Shown here: positions 46,286-55,293 of the stretch, in pieces
Numbering within the stretch: position 1 is the stretch's first letter
Layout of the letters: every line of letters begins with the position of its first letter
Assembly (NCBI RefSeq): GCF_003026365.1
Contig: NZ_PYOM01000005.1
Coordinates: 1 to 64,000 of the forward strand
From: Photobacterium angustum
GTDB lineage: Bacteria; Pseudomonadota; Gammaproteobacteria; Enterobacterales; Vibrionaceae
DNA: 64,000 nt
Direction: 5' to 3'
Position numbers and translations under genes: made by a program
The notes under the pieces: model-generated
The model's database searches: none
What the model saw: the letters and a program-made list of their open reading frames with translations, nothing else
Told to the model about the DNA's origin: nothing

Positions 46286-47695
46286 GTGATCACTGTCGAT
46301 AAAAAAGATGGGCATAAATTAAAAATATCCCATGTTATTCAAGAAACAACCAATCGGCAGCTCGATATGTACATCTTCATTCCCGGTGAGCTTGGTTTAA
46401 ATGCCAATATCATTTCTGAAGAAGAGTTCTATCATAACGCTATCCACGGTAAACGTACTTATTTCAGTGATATTAATCACCTTCCTCTTGTTCATAGTCG
46501 CCTTGCCAGCCGTGGAAAGTTATCTATCGAACAATACCGTTTAAGCTTAAGCCTTTACGCTTATCAGTATGCACTAGCGCTAGAAAAAGCCACCAATGAT
46601 TTATTAAATCAAAATGATAACCTGACATTTGAAGACGTTGAAGAATCTGCCAATATCTCTGTTCGCATTTTAAAGCGTTTACGTCGAAATATTCCAACCG
46701 ACAAAAAACTGCTTAAGTATTACGAGAATATTGATAACTATCTGTCTTGGTTTACTGAGCAGCGTTTCCTTCAGTTAATTTCTCATCTTCCGCGCGGCAA
46801 CGATTACAACACCATTAAAGCAACATTACTTGAAATCTGTGAATCTGAAACACAACACCGCATTAAGCATAATTACAACTCAGCTAAAGCGATGGAAGAT
46901 CCAACCCGTATGTCGAATAAAATGCGACTATTACGACGTTTGATTGAATACCCTGTCACAATGAGTGAGAAAACCATTGAGCTGGGTACAAGCACAAAAA
47001 AAGTGGTAACAGGCGCTGCTGCTGGCATTGTGATGATTTTTGTCACCATGATGCTGATAAAAGCACGTGGTATGCTGGGTGATATTACTGCATCATTTAT
47101 TTTGGTGCTATCGCTAATTTATGCGGCACGTGAAGTATTTAAAGATGATTTGAAAACCATGCTCTGGCGCTGGCTACGAAAAGGAAAAGCACGTTGGCGG
47201 AAGCAGTTCTTTGATGCCAATACAAGCCATTTAATTGGTCGACAGCTCGAATGGCTTGAATATATCAGCTTCGACAGTTTACCAACCGATATTCGTAAAA
47301 CGCGTAAACATAAGGTGTCTCACCGTGAAGAAACTATTCTTCACTATAAAAGTACCAGCCGTATGTCACCAACAAAGTTTTTAAGTGGTTATGAGCAAAC
47401 ACGAGAATCGATTATTTTAGATTTACGTACTGTTGCGGCGTTAATGGAAAAAGGCTCTCAGCGTTTATACCAGCTTAATGATGGTCAAGTAACAAAAGAG
47501 TCAGTGGAAAAACGCCACCTATTTAACTTAATCACCAAAGAAACAGACGAAGATAAAACAGTGCGTATTCAGCGTTGGAAAATTATCATGAGTCGTTCCA
47601 AAATTGTGGATATTGAGCCTATTCTCCCTCCAGAGAAAAAACCAGTTGCGGAAGCTCAAACCGCGAAGGAAAGCGAAAAAGCACAAACAGCCTAA
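46286..47695 (+). CDS. Uncharacterised membrane protein with two central helices
   Basis: The 469-residue protein has a largely helical N-terminal half. Two membrane segments lie near residues 240-280 (VVTGAAAGIVMIFVTMMLI and ASFILVLSLIYAA). A basic C-terminal cytosolic part ends in a Pro/Glu/Ala tail. GTG at 46286 follows GGAGGG nine bases upstream, a convincing start. I do not recognise a named family. It is convergent with cfa. Confidence 0.8.
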   Translation: MITVDKKDGHKLKISHVIQETTNRQLDMYIFIPGELGLNANIISEEEFYHNAIHGKRTYFSDINHLPLVHSRLASRGKLSIEQYRLSLSLYAYQYALALEKATNDLLNQNDNLTFEDVEESANISVRILKRLRRNIPTDKKLLKYYENIDNYLSWFTEQRFLQLISHLPRGNDYNTIKATLLEICESETQHRIKHNYNSAKAMEDPTRMSNKMRLLRRLIEYPVTMSEKTIELGTSTKKVVTGAAAGIVMIFVTMMLIKARGMLGDITASFILVLSLIYAAREVFKDDLKTMLWRWLRKGKARWRKQFFDANTSHLIGRQLEWLEYISFDSLPTDIRKTRKHKVSHREETILHYKSTSRMSPTKFLSGYEQTRESIILDLRTVAALMEKGSQRLYQLNDGQVTKESVEKRHLFNLITKETDEDKTVRIQRWKIIMSRSKIVDIEPILPPEKKPVAEAQTAKESEKAQTA

Positions 47696-47705
47696 CACTA
47701 AAAAA

Positions 47706-47742
47706 GCTCACTGTTGACGATATTAATCGCGCAATAGTGAGC
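47706..47742. terminator. Terminator between the membrane-protein gene and cfa
   Basis: GCTCACTGTTG pairs with CAATAGTGAGC (one G-U pair), with A and T runs outside. Confidence 0.83.
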
Positions 47743-47763
47743 ATTTTACTGTGACATTGAAAA

Positions 47764-48906
47764 TTATGCTGCGCGTACAGAAACTGGTAATTCTGCGCCT
47801 TTTTTGGTTAAACCAAATTGCCACACATTTAAATCACGACAACGGAATGCTCCAGCGCAAGATAGTAAGTAATAGCGCCACATACGATAGAAACGCTCAC
47901 CATATTTATCTGCTAATGCCGGCCAAGCTGCTTCAAAGTTATCATTCCAAGCGACGAGTGTTGTATCGTAATCAGGGCCAATATTCTGTACATCTTCAAT
48001 ATTGAAATAATCTTCAGCTGACGCACCAATTTGCATCATTGATGGAATCACACCGTTAGGGAAAATATACTTATTGATCCAAGGGTCAACTGACGTTTTT
48101 GATTTCGGACTACCAATGGTGTGAAGTAAGAAAATACCGTCTTCAGCAAGAAAACTGTATGCAGATTTAAAGTAGTCTTCGTAGTTTTCAGGGCCTACGT
48201 GCTCCATCATGCCAATAGAGACAACGCGATCATAAGGCTGCTCTGGTTGATATAAGCGGTAATCTTGAAGAATAAAGTTAACTGGTAAGCCTTTCTCGTC
48301 TACTCTCGCCTGACCAAGTGCTGCTTGTTCTTTTGATAAGGTTAAACCGTCACAAATAACACCATACTTTTCAGCAGCAAAGATCATAAAGCTGCCCCAT
48401 CCACAACCAATATCAAGTAAACGCATTCCCGGTTGTAAGCCCATTTTGCGGCAGACTAAATCTAGCTTTGCTTCTTGCGCTGTTTTCAGGTTATCACTGT
48501 TTTTCCAATAAGCACACGTATAAGTCATGCGTGGATCGAGCATCGCTTCAAACAAATCATTACCTAAGTCATAATGAAAAGGCACATCCTGAGTTACACG
48601 CTCAACACTTTGTGGGTTAAATAATTGCTTAAGTTTAGAAGCGCCGGCTTTTAACCCTAGTTGTATTTTTGTAGTGGTGGTTAATCTATCTTCGATGCCA
48701 GCATGTAATACACGAGAAATCATTTCATCAATAGCATCACAATCCCACATGCCATCCATATAGCTTTCACCAAAGCCTAAAGAACCATCTTTTAATACGC
48801 GATCAAAAACACGCTCATCATGAATTTTAATATCCCAAGGACGATTACCATTAATTTTCACATCAGCAAAATCTAAAATGTCTTGAAAAAATTGATTATT
48901 TGTCAT
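47764..48906 (-). CDS. cfa: Cyclopropane-fatty-acyl-phospholipid synthase
   Basis: The 380-residue enzyme matches Cfa in length. It adds a methylene group from SAM to unsaturated acyl chains of membrane lipids. The SAM site LLDIGCGWGSF, YTCAYW, and SIGMMEHVGPENYEDYF are present, with MWRYYLLSCAGAFRCRDLNVWQ at the end. ATG 48906 is preferred to GTG 48918. It acts at the inner membrane and is typically induced in stationary phase. Confidence 0.96.
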   Translation of the reverse strand: MTNNQFFQDILDFADVKINGNRPWDIKIHDERVFDRVLKDGSLGFGESYMDGMWDCDAIDEMISRVLHAGIEDRLTTTTKIQLGLKAGASKLKQLFNPQSVERVTQDVPFHYDLGNDLFEAMLDPRMTYTCAYWKNSDNLKTAQEAKLDLVCRKMGLQPGMRLLDIGCGWGSFMIFAAEKYGVICDGLTLSKEQAALGQARVDEKGLPVNFILQDYRLYQPEQPYDRVVSIGMMEHVGPENYEDYFKSAYSFLAEDGIFLLHTIGSPKSKTSVDPWINKYIFPNGVIPSMMQIGASAEDYFNIEDVQNIGPDYDTTLVAWNDNFEAAWPALADKYGERFYRMWRYYLLSCAGAFRCRDLNVWQFGLTKKGAELPVSVRAA

Positions 48907-49170
48907 TTTGTATACCACTACTTTTTATTTGTGTGACAAATTGCCCTTTTGTATTTATATTCACAATATGAAAAATCAAAAACTAATTTTTAGTTAATAA
49001 TATCAATAATTAAGATAATAATATTACAGAAAAACAGTGTAACGATTTTCTAATTAAGAATTGAATAATATTTCTTTTCAATTAACGCTCATCAACGTAT
49101 ATTTAGCTCAATTTCTTTCCATTATTTCGACATAATCATGTCAAGCTAACAAAGCATAAAGGAGCATGCA

Positions 49171-50019
49171 ATGCGTCTACCAATGACGTCTTTACTTATC
49201 ATTGATCCTCAGTATGACTTTTATGATGTTCCCGTTAATGAACAATTCACATTAGGTTCAGCATCTCAGAAGATTACTATTTCGCCAGCACTTCCCGTTC
49301 CTGGTGCATGGGAAGACGCTAACAAACTTGCTGCATTTATTTCAAAGCAACAAAAGAATATTAATCAGATTATTGTGACACTTGATAGCCATCATGAATA
49401 CGATATAGCTCATGCGCCATATTGGAAGAATGAAGCTGGCGAGCATCCAGCCCCATTTACTCTAATTAGCCATCAAAACATTATGGATGGTATCTGGCTG
49501 CCTACTGATCCAACGCTTTTAAATCATGTTCTTAATTACACTCAGTCATTAGAAAAAGAAGGGAAATATAGCCTTCTTATCTGGCCGACCCATTGTGTGA
49601 TTGGTTCTGTTGGACACGATATCGTTAAACCTATTCATGCTGCTATTCATGCTTGGGAACAGCAAGCGAATACGCAACATATTAGTATTACTAAAGGAGA
49701 GAACCCGCATACAGAGCATTACGGTGGATGCGAAGCTGAATATCCGTTAGAAGACGATAAAAATACCCAATTTGATCCTCAACTAGTCGAGCTAGTTAAG
49801 CAAAATGATCAGGTTTATATTTCGGGCCAAGCTCTTTCCCACTGTGTTGCCAGTACAGTTGAACAAATGGTAGAAAAGCTCACAAATGAAGAGATTAAAA
49901 AACTAACAATTTTAATCGATACCACCAGCCCTGTTGCTGGATTTGAACAACAAGCAAAAGATTTTATAAATAAAATGTCATCTATTGGTGTAAATTTTGT
50001 AACCACATCGAACTTATAA
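49171..50019 (+). CDS. Nicotinamidase/isochorismatase-family cysteine hydrolase
   Basis: The 282-residue protein starts with LLIIDPQYDFYD (catalytic Asp region) and has VTLDSHHEYDIAH, where Asp and His residues could bind zinc as in nicotinamidases. The nucleophile Cys lies in GQALSHCVASTV near residue 225. It is longer than usual, with an insertion around residues 120-165. GGAGCATGCA precedes the ATG. Likely role: amide hydrolysis, possibly of nicotinamide; the substrate is not certain. Confidence 0.85.
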   Translation: MRLPMTSLLIIDPQYDFYDVPVNEQFTLGSASQKITISPALPVPGAWEDANKLAAFISKQQKNINQIIVTLDSHHEYDIAHAPYWKNEAGEHPAPFTLISHQNIMDGIWLPTDPTLLNHVLNYTQSLEKEGKYSLLIWPTHCVIGSVGHDIVKPIHAAIHAWEQQANTQHISITKGENPHTEHYGGCEAEYPLEDDKNTQFDPQLVELVKQNDQVYISGQALSHCVASTVEQMVEKLTNEEIKKLTILIDTTSPVAGFEQQAKDFINKMSSIGVNFVTTSNL

Positions 50020-50070
50020 GGCTATTATTGGTCTGGTAAATGTATGATTTTTAATTATTTAAGGTGCAAA

Positions 50071-50580
50071 ATGAAAAAATTACTGTGTTTATCTCTTATG
50101 ATTGGCTCTATCTCCCCTGCGTTTGCGGCTAAACATAACAATGATGAAATTTATGTCTGCACCCTTTCTCCGTTTACCGACACTTTTGCAGATGCCGCAA
50201 GAACTGAAGATGCAGCCCGCTATAAAGTTTCACAGCGCTGCTTAAAGTCACAAAGTGATATGTTTTGCCGAGCACAAGAAGCTAATTGCTTTACAACTTC
50301 GCTATCAGCAAATAATGACCACAACTCGAATAAATCAGTGAAGCTATTTAGCAAAAAGAATCAAAAAGGCCATTCCATTGATATCAATCGCGATCAGCCT
50401 AACTTTTTCGACACTGATTTTAATGACAAAATGGTGTCATTTAAGATCCCATCAGGCTGGAAAGTTCGCTTTTACGAAGATATTAACTATCAAGGTAAAT
50501 CCTATACCTACAAAGGTGGCAAAGATAATGCCGATGGTTTTGAGCACGCTATCAGTTCAATGAAGATTTTGAAAAAGTAA
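50071..50580 (+). CDS. Secreted beta/gamma-crystallin-fold protein
   Basis: The 169-residue product has a signal peptide (LLCLSLMIGSISPAFA). A Cys-containing N-terminal part (YVCTLSPFTDTF, RCLKSQSDMFCRAQEANC) follows. The C-terminal part is of crystallin type: VKLFSKKNQKGHSIDI and WKVRFYEDINYQGKSYTY, each like one Greek-key motif. AAGGTGCAAA precedes ATG 50071; an in-frame ATG at 50044 lacks a site. Bacterial members often bind calcium; no function can be assigned. Confidence 0.82.
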   Translation: MKKLLCLSLMIGSISPAFAAKHNNDEIYVCTLSPFTDTFADAARTEDAARYKVSQRCLKSQSDMFCRAQEANCFTTSLSANNDHNSNKSVKLFSKKNQKGHSIDINRDQPNFFDTDFNDKMVSFKIPSGWKVRFYEDINYQGKSYTYKGGKDNADGFEHAISSMKILKK

Positions 50581-50592
50581 TATTATAAATAT

Positions 50593-50624
50593 AAGCCCTA
50601 TAATCATTGGTTATTATGGGGCTT
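50593..50624. terminator. Terminator after the crystallin-fold gene
   Basis: AAGCCCTATAAT pairs with ATTATGGGGCTT (one G-U pair) around an 8-nt loop, then TATTTG; shared by convergent genes. Confidence 0.85.
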
Positions 50625-51025
50625 TATTTGCATAATTGACGAAACACCTTCGGATATTTAAATACGTTAACAGTTCCATTAACATTAACGAAAATCCAGT
50701 CACTGCCTTTTATTAATGGGATATACCATTTTGCATCATTTTTAATAATGACTAATGCAGGCAATGTTTTTATCTTCATAATAAAAGCATCATTTTCTTG
50801 ATACATAGCCTTTAATGGCAGCAACTCTCTTCTTTCTATCTGTAAATAGAATTGAGCAATATTTTTTTCTACTGCTTGTAAATCACAACCATTATTATCT
50901 TTATGTTGATATAAGACTTTGCCTAAATCTTCTGATTGATAAACCACATCAGATTGAACGTTACAACCATAAGTCAGCATCAATAAAAATAATAATGGTG
51001 CGCACGAAGAAAGTGTTTTCACCAT
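50624..51025 (-). CDS. Uncharacterised lipoprotein
   Basis: The 133-residue product has a lipoprotein signal (LLFLLMLTYGC, Cys 21) and a small domain with NNGCDLQAVEKNIAQFYLQI and WYIPLIKGSDWIFVNV. The remaining Cys near the middle and end could form a disulfide. No family is recognised. It has its own start at ATG 51025 and is convergent with the crystallin-fold gene. Confidence 0.7.
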   Translation of the reverse strand: MVKTLSSCAPLLFLLMLTYGCNVQSDVVYQSEDLGKVLYQHKDNNGCDLQAVEKNIAQFYLQIERRELLPLKAMYQENDAFIMKIKTLPALVIIKNDAKWYIPLIKGSDWIFVNVNGTVNVFKYPKVFRQLCK

Positions 51026-51354
51026 ATACGCACCTCACTCTAATTATTTATCTTCTATGTTATCAATCAATATCTTACTATCGTATGCTTTTTCATCTTT
51101 ATCTACCGCCTCTATTGCTAGCGTTACACGCTTATTGGTTAAGTAGTGTTGACACTTGTTAAGCTCATTGTATTCCCTTCAATAACAAACCAGTAGAAAT
51201 GAACAAAGGATCATATTGCTATGCTAGATACTATTCTATTAAGCGATATCCGTACTCGATACACTTCATGATTAGAAATGTAATAGATGTAAGTACTTAA
51301 CTATAATATATGGTTAGATCTATAATCCTTGTTAAACTCACCGATACCTTTGTT
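51026..51354. other. Divergent spacer before selO
   Basis: It separates the lipoprotein gene and selO. A TTGACA occurs near 51149, but no good -10 element follows. No gene is seen. Confidence 0.5.
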
Positions 51355-52818
51355 ATGAAATCATTACAACAGCTTGTTTTTAATAATACTTACAGCCAAC
51401 TCCCTTCCATGTTCGGCACCTTCGTTACTCCGCAACCGCTGAGTAACCCTTACTTAATAAGTATGAATCCACACATTGCGAAATTATTAGAACTAGATAT
51501 AAACGCCATTATATCTGATGATTTTATTAATATATTCAGTGGTAACGACACCTTAAGTGGGTTTGATCCCATTGCAATGAAGTACACTGGGCACCAATTT
51601 GGACAATACAACCCCGATCTGGGTGATGGTCGAGGTTTGTTATTGGGGGAAGTACAAACAAGTCATGGTAAAAAGTGGGATATTCACTTAAAAGGCTCTG
51701 GACTTACACCTTATTCGCGTATGGGCGATGGTCGTGCCGTTATTCGTTCAAGTATTCGAGAATATTTAGCGAGCGCCGCGATGGCAGGTCTTGGAATTCC
51801 AACCTCACATGCACTCGCGGTTATTGGTAGTGATACCCATGTGTACCGTGAAAAACAAGAATTTGGCGCAACCCTGATCCGAGTATCAGAAAGCCATATC
51901 CGATTTGGCCATTTTGAATATCTGTTTTATACCCAACAACACGATCAATTACGCTTATTAGCAGATTACGTTATTCAGCATCACTTCCCTGAGTGCCAAC
52001 AAGTCGAAAAGCCTTACGCCGCCCTGTTTGAGCAAGTTTGTGAAAATACAGCTAAGATGATCGCCCATTGGCAAGCAGTAGGATTTGCTCATGGCGTGAT
52101 GAATACCGACAATATGTCCATTTTAGGCTTAACGTTTGATTATGGCCCTTATGGTTTTCTAGACGATTATAATCCGGGTTATATTTGTAATAATTCCGAT
52201 TATTCTGGTCGTTATGCCTTCAATCAACAGCCATCCATTGGGTTATGGAATTTATCAGCACTAGGTTACGCCTTAGCACCTATCATCGATAAATCAGACA
52301 TAGAACATGCACTAGAAATTTATCAGCACCAACTACAAATGCATTACAGCAAACTTATGCGTCAGAAATTAGGTTTGTTCGATAGCCAAGAACAAGATAA
52401 TGAGTTATTCCAGCAGTTATTTAATTTACTCAAGCAACAATCAATCGATTACACCCAGTTTTTCCGCACGCTTTCGACGCTTTCCCAAGACGAACTTAAT
52501 AACACCAGTTCTCATTTTTCATCTCTCACAGCAAATACAACACCAATAGATGAATGGTTAGTTGATTACAAAAAACGTATCTCAAATACCGATGATCAAC
52601 AACGTTTGGAATTAATGCTTAAAAGTAACCCGAAATATATTCTCCGTAACTATTTGGCACAGCTTGCTATCGATGGTGCCGAGCAAGGGAATTTCACATT
52701 TGTAGAGAATCTATTAACAGTTTTACATGATCCTTTTGATGAGCACCCTAACTTTGAAGATCTTGCCGATCTTCCACCTAAATGGGGTAAAGAATTAGAA
52801 ATTAGTTGCTCTTCTTAA
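51355..52818 (+). CDS. selO: Protein adenylyltransferase SelO (YdiU family)
   Basis: The 487-residue protein is a pseudokinase-fold enzyme that transfers AMP to Ser, Thr or Tyr of other proteins. The family blocks YTGHQFGQYNPDLGDGRGLLLGE, HLKGSGLTPYSR, MGDGRAV and GVMNTDNMSILG are present. It ends EISCSS, with Cys (TGC) where the animal enzyme has selenocysteine. ATG 51355 is chosen on family N-terminus; ATG 51310 is also in frame. It is monocistronic. Confidence 0.95.
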   Translation: MKSLQQLVFNNTYSQLPSMFGTFVTPQPLSNPYLISMNPHIAKLLELDINAIISDDFINIFSGNDTLSGFDPIAMKYTGHQFGQYNPDLGDGRGLLLGEVQTSHGKKWDIHLKGSGLTPYSRMGDGRAVIRSSIREYLASAAMAGLGIPTSHALAVIGSDTHVYREKQEFGATLIRVSESHIRFGHFEYLFYTQQHDQLRLLADYVIQHHFPECQQVEKPYAALFEQVCENTAKMIAHWQAVGFAHGVMNTDNMSILGLTFDYGPYGFLDDYNPGYICNNSDYSGRYAFNQQPSIGLWNLSALGYALAPIIDKSDIEHALEIYQHQLQMHYSKLMRQKLGLFDSQEQDNELFQQLFNLLKQQSIDYTQFFRTLSTLSQDELNNTSSHFSSLTANTTPIDEWLVDYKKRISNTDDQQRLELMLKSNPKYILRNYLAQLAIDGAEQGNFTFVENLLTVLHDPFDEHPNFEDLADLPPKWGKELEISCSS

Positions 52819-52843
52819 GTCATTATCTCGTTTTATTAATAAA

Positions 52844-52870
52844 AAAATGCCCTAATCAATAGGGCATTTT
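52844..52870. terminator. Terminator between selO and gpmA
   Basis: AAAATGCCCTA pairs perfectly with TAGGGCATTTT around ATCAA, with A/T runs outside. Confidence 0.93.
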
Positions 52871-52894
52871 TATCTATCTTACATTTAATGAGCA

Positions 52895-53587
52895 TTACAA
52901 ATAGTAGCTTTTTACAGGTTTCATCTGTTCGTTAAATTCATAAACTAATGGTGCACCTGTTGGTATTTCTAATTCTGTAATTTTGTCATCAGGAATATTA
53001 TCTAAATATTTAATCAAAGCACGTAAGCTATTACCATGAGCGGCAATTAAAATATCAGAGCCTTGTTTAACATTAGGGACAATACTCTCATTCCAGAATG
53101 GTATTACCCTATCATAGGTATCTTTCAACGATTCACCATGTGGAAGTTGGCTGTGCTGTAGTTCTTGGTAACGTCTATCATTACCTGGGTAAAAAAAGCT
53201 ATCTTCACTTACTTGTGGTGGCTCAATATCATAACTACGACGCCAGATGTGCACTTGTTCGTCGCCAAACTCTTCTGCTGTTTCTGCTTTATTCAATCCT
53301 TGAAGATCACCATAATGACGTTCATTCAATTGCCAGTCGTGCTCAACAGGGATCCATAAAGAATCAAGCTGTTCTAATGCTAAGTTAGATGTTTTGATCG
53401 CACGATCAAGCATTGAGGTATAGCAAAAATTAAAGTTAAAACCATTCTCTTTCAATTTAATACCTGCATTACGCGCTTCGTTTTCGCCTAATTCAGAAAG
53501 AGAGACATTCGCCCAGCCAGTAAAACGGTTTTCTTTGTTCCAAACACTTTGACCATGACGAAGTAGAACAATACGTGTATTTTTCAT
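52895..53587 (-). CDS. gpmA: 2,3-bisphosphoglycerate-dependent phosphoglycerate mutase
   Basis: The 230-residue enzyme interconverts 3- and 2-phosphoglycerate. It has [19 protein letters not shown] (phosphohistidine site), ERHYGDLQG and [14 protein letters not shown]. The length is slightly below the 250 of E. coli. AAGGGGCTGTT precedes the ATG. A strong Fur box lies about 95-110 bp upstream, in keeping with iron control of gpmA known in enterics. Confidence 0.95.
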   Translation of the reverse strand: MKNTRIVLLRHGQSVWNKENRFTGWANVSLSELGENEARNAGIKLKENGFNFNFCYTSMLDRAIKTSNLALEQLDSLWIPVEHDWQLNERHYGDLQGLNKAETAEEFGDEQVHIWRRSYDIEPPQVSEDSFFYPGNDRRYQELQHSQLPHGESLKDTYDRVIPFWNESIVPNVKQGSDILIAAHGNSLRALIKYLDNIPDDKITELEIPTGAPLVYEFNEQMKPVKSYYL

Positions 53588-53680
53588 AACAGCCCCTTGT
53601 AACTCAACATCATGAGTTAAGTAGATTAGTCTTTTTAATCGCTGTCATTTCCATATGGCATTTAACAATCACTTTATAAT

Positions 53681-53695
53681 TGATAATCATTATCA
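53681..53695. promoter_or_regulatory. Fur box upstream of gpmA
   Basis: TGATAATCATTATCA is a perfect 7-1-7 inverted repeat and contains the GATAATCATTATC core of the Fur consensus. It lies 94-108 bp before the gpmA start and is the only such site noticed in the window. Confidence 0.82.
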
Positions 53696-53921
53696 TCTTT
53701 GGTTGTAGATTAAATCTATTCCACAGCGATTACAATACTGACTATAAAGAAAAGTTATTAAATAAAAGTGCTATATACCGCCATTATGTGTATCTATAAC
53801 GTCATTATAGAGTTTAAGTAGAATAACAATAAAAATAAGTGTCTGATAAAATTGATTATTTTAACATTGAGGGGATGATTGAAAAATCCGTTCGTAAAGT
53901 ATTGCTGACATAATTAATAAA
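53696..53921. other. Spacer between gpmA and metC
   Basis: AT-rich; no gene or structured RNA seen before the metC terminator. Confidence 0.5.
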
Positions 53922-53964
53922 AAATCGCTTCTTCAAATGCCATAACAGATGAAAAAAGCGATTT
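53922..53964 (-). terminator. Terminator after metC
   Basis: AAATCGCTT and AAGCGATTT form the stem with a long, partly paired loop; T-rich on the minus strand. Confidence 0.7.
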
Positions 53965-53990
53965 AGTTTGTAGGATATATTTAAGGTTAA

Positions 53991-55178
53991 TTAAGCGATT
54001 CGGCTAAAGCCATTGGCTAAATCTTCAATTAGATCGTCGCAATCTTCCAAACCAATATGTAGACGAATAAGCGTGCCATCAAAGTCTACTTTGCCCACAG
54101 GACGAATACGATTTAATTCTTCAGGTTGACTGGCCAAAATAAGAGACTCATAACCGCCCCAAGAATACGCCATACTAAAATGCTCAAAGTTATCTAAGAA
54201 AATAGCGACTTCTTCATTCGATAAACGTTTATTAAGGACAAATGAAAACAAGCCACAGCTTCCAGAAAAATCACGCACAAAGAATTCATGACCTTTACAA
54301 CTTGGTAGTGCTGGATGATTAACTGTTGCAACTTCCGGACGCTCTGCCAGCCATTCCGCTACTTTGATACTGCTTTCATGATGTTGTTTTAAACGAACGC
54401 CCATCGTACGCAATCCGCGAGCTGCTACATACGCGGTGTCAGCATCAACCATCTGCCCCATTAAATAAGAACGTTCGCGTAGTTGATCCCAGCAACGTTC
54501 ATTACTAACTGCCGTGCCTATCATCGCATCAGAGTGGCCAACAATGTATTTCGTACCGGCTTGAACAGAGATATCAACACCGTGCTCGAGCGCTTTAAAT
54601 AACACCCCTGCCGCCCATGTGTTATCCATAATGATCACAGCATCAGGGTTAACAGCACGCACTGCTTTCACAATTGCAGGAATATCTTGCACTTCCATTG
54701 TGATAGAGCTTGGTGATTCTAAAAAAACAACCTTAGTATTTGGCTGTACAAGTTCTGCAATACCCTCACCAATCAAGGAATCGTAATAAGTAGTACTAAC
54801 CCCTAATCCTTTAAGGACAATATTGCAAAACTCTTGGGTAGGCTCATAGGCTGCACCTGTCATCAATACATGATCGCCAGAAGCAACAAACGCTAAAATA
54901 CTGTTAGATACCGCTGCCGCACCGCATGGATATAAATAACAACCAGCGCCACCTTCTAATTCTACCATCGCATCTTGAAGCGCAAAGTGGGTTAACGTGC
55001 CACGACGTCCATAAAACAACTCGCCTTTCGCGCGGTTCTTAATAGCATGTTTTTTATCTGCAACCGTATCGAAAACTAATGACGATGCACGTTGAATAAC
55101 ACTGTTCACCGCACCGTGAGTATATTTTTTCTTTCTTCCTGCACTCACTAATGCAGTATCAATTTTCTTACTAGACAT
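53991..55178 (-). CDS. metC: Cystathionine beta-lyase
   Basis: The 395-residue PLP enzyme cleaves cystathionine to homocysteine in methionine synthesis. It shows the MetC pattern [38 protein letters not shown] and the PLP-lysine region [12 protein letters not shown], with SWGGYESLI near the end. No convincing MetJ box could be read upstream, only a weak AGATAGACGAG. It is monocistronic. Confidence 0.96.
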   Translation of the reverse strand: MSSKKIDTALVSAGRKKKYTHGAVNSVIQRASSLVFDTVADKKHAIKNRAKGELFYGRRGTLTHFALQDAMVELEGGAGCYLYPCGAAAVSNSILAFVASGDHVLMTGAAYEPTQEFCNIVLKGLGVSTTYYDSLIGEGIAELVQPNTKVVFLESPSSITMEVQDIPAIVKAVRAVNPDAVIIMDNTWAAGVLFKALEHGVDISVQAGTKYIVGHSDAMIGTAVSNERCWDQLRERSYLMGQMVDADTAYVAARGLRTMGVRLKQHHESSIKVAEWLAERPEVATVNHPALPSCKGHEFFVRDFSGSCGLFSFVLNKRLSNEEVAIFLDNFEHFSMAYSWGGYESLILASQPEELNRIRPVGKVDFDGTLIRLHIGLEDCDDLIEDLANGFSRIA

Positions 55179-55293
55179 AACTTCGTGATTCCCTTACTCG
55201 TCTATCTATTCTGTTTCTTGTATAACATGAATAAACACAACAAACTAGCAAGTTATCATAAGTATCAAGCACTAAACTGATCAACAATTACCC

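Noticed and set aside
55179-55293. MetJ box upstream of metC
   Set aside because: Only a weak match (AGATAGACGAG) without tandem AGACGTCT-like units.
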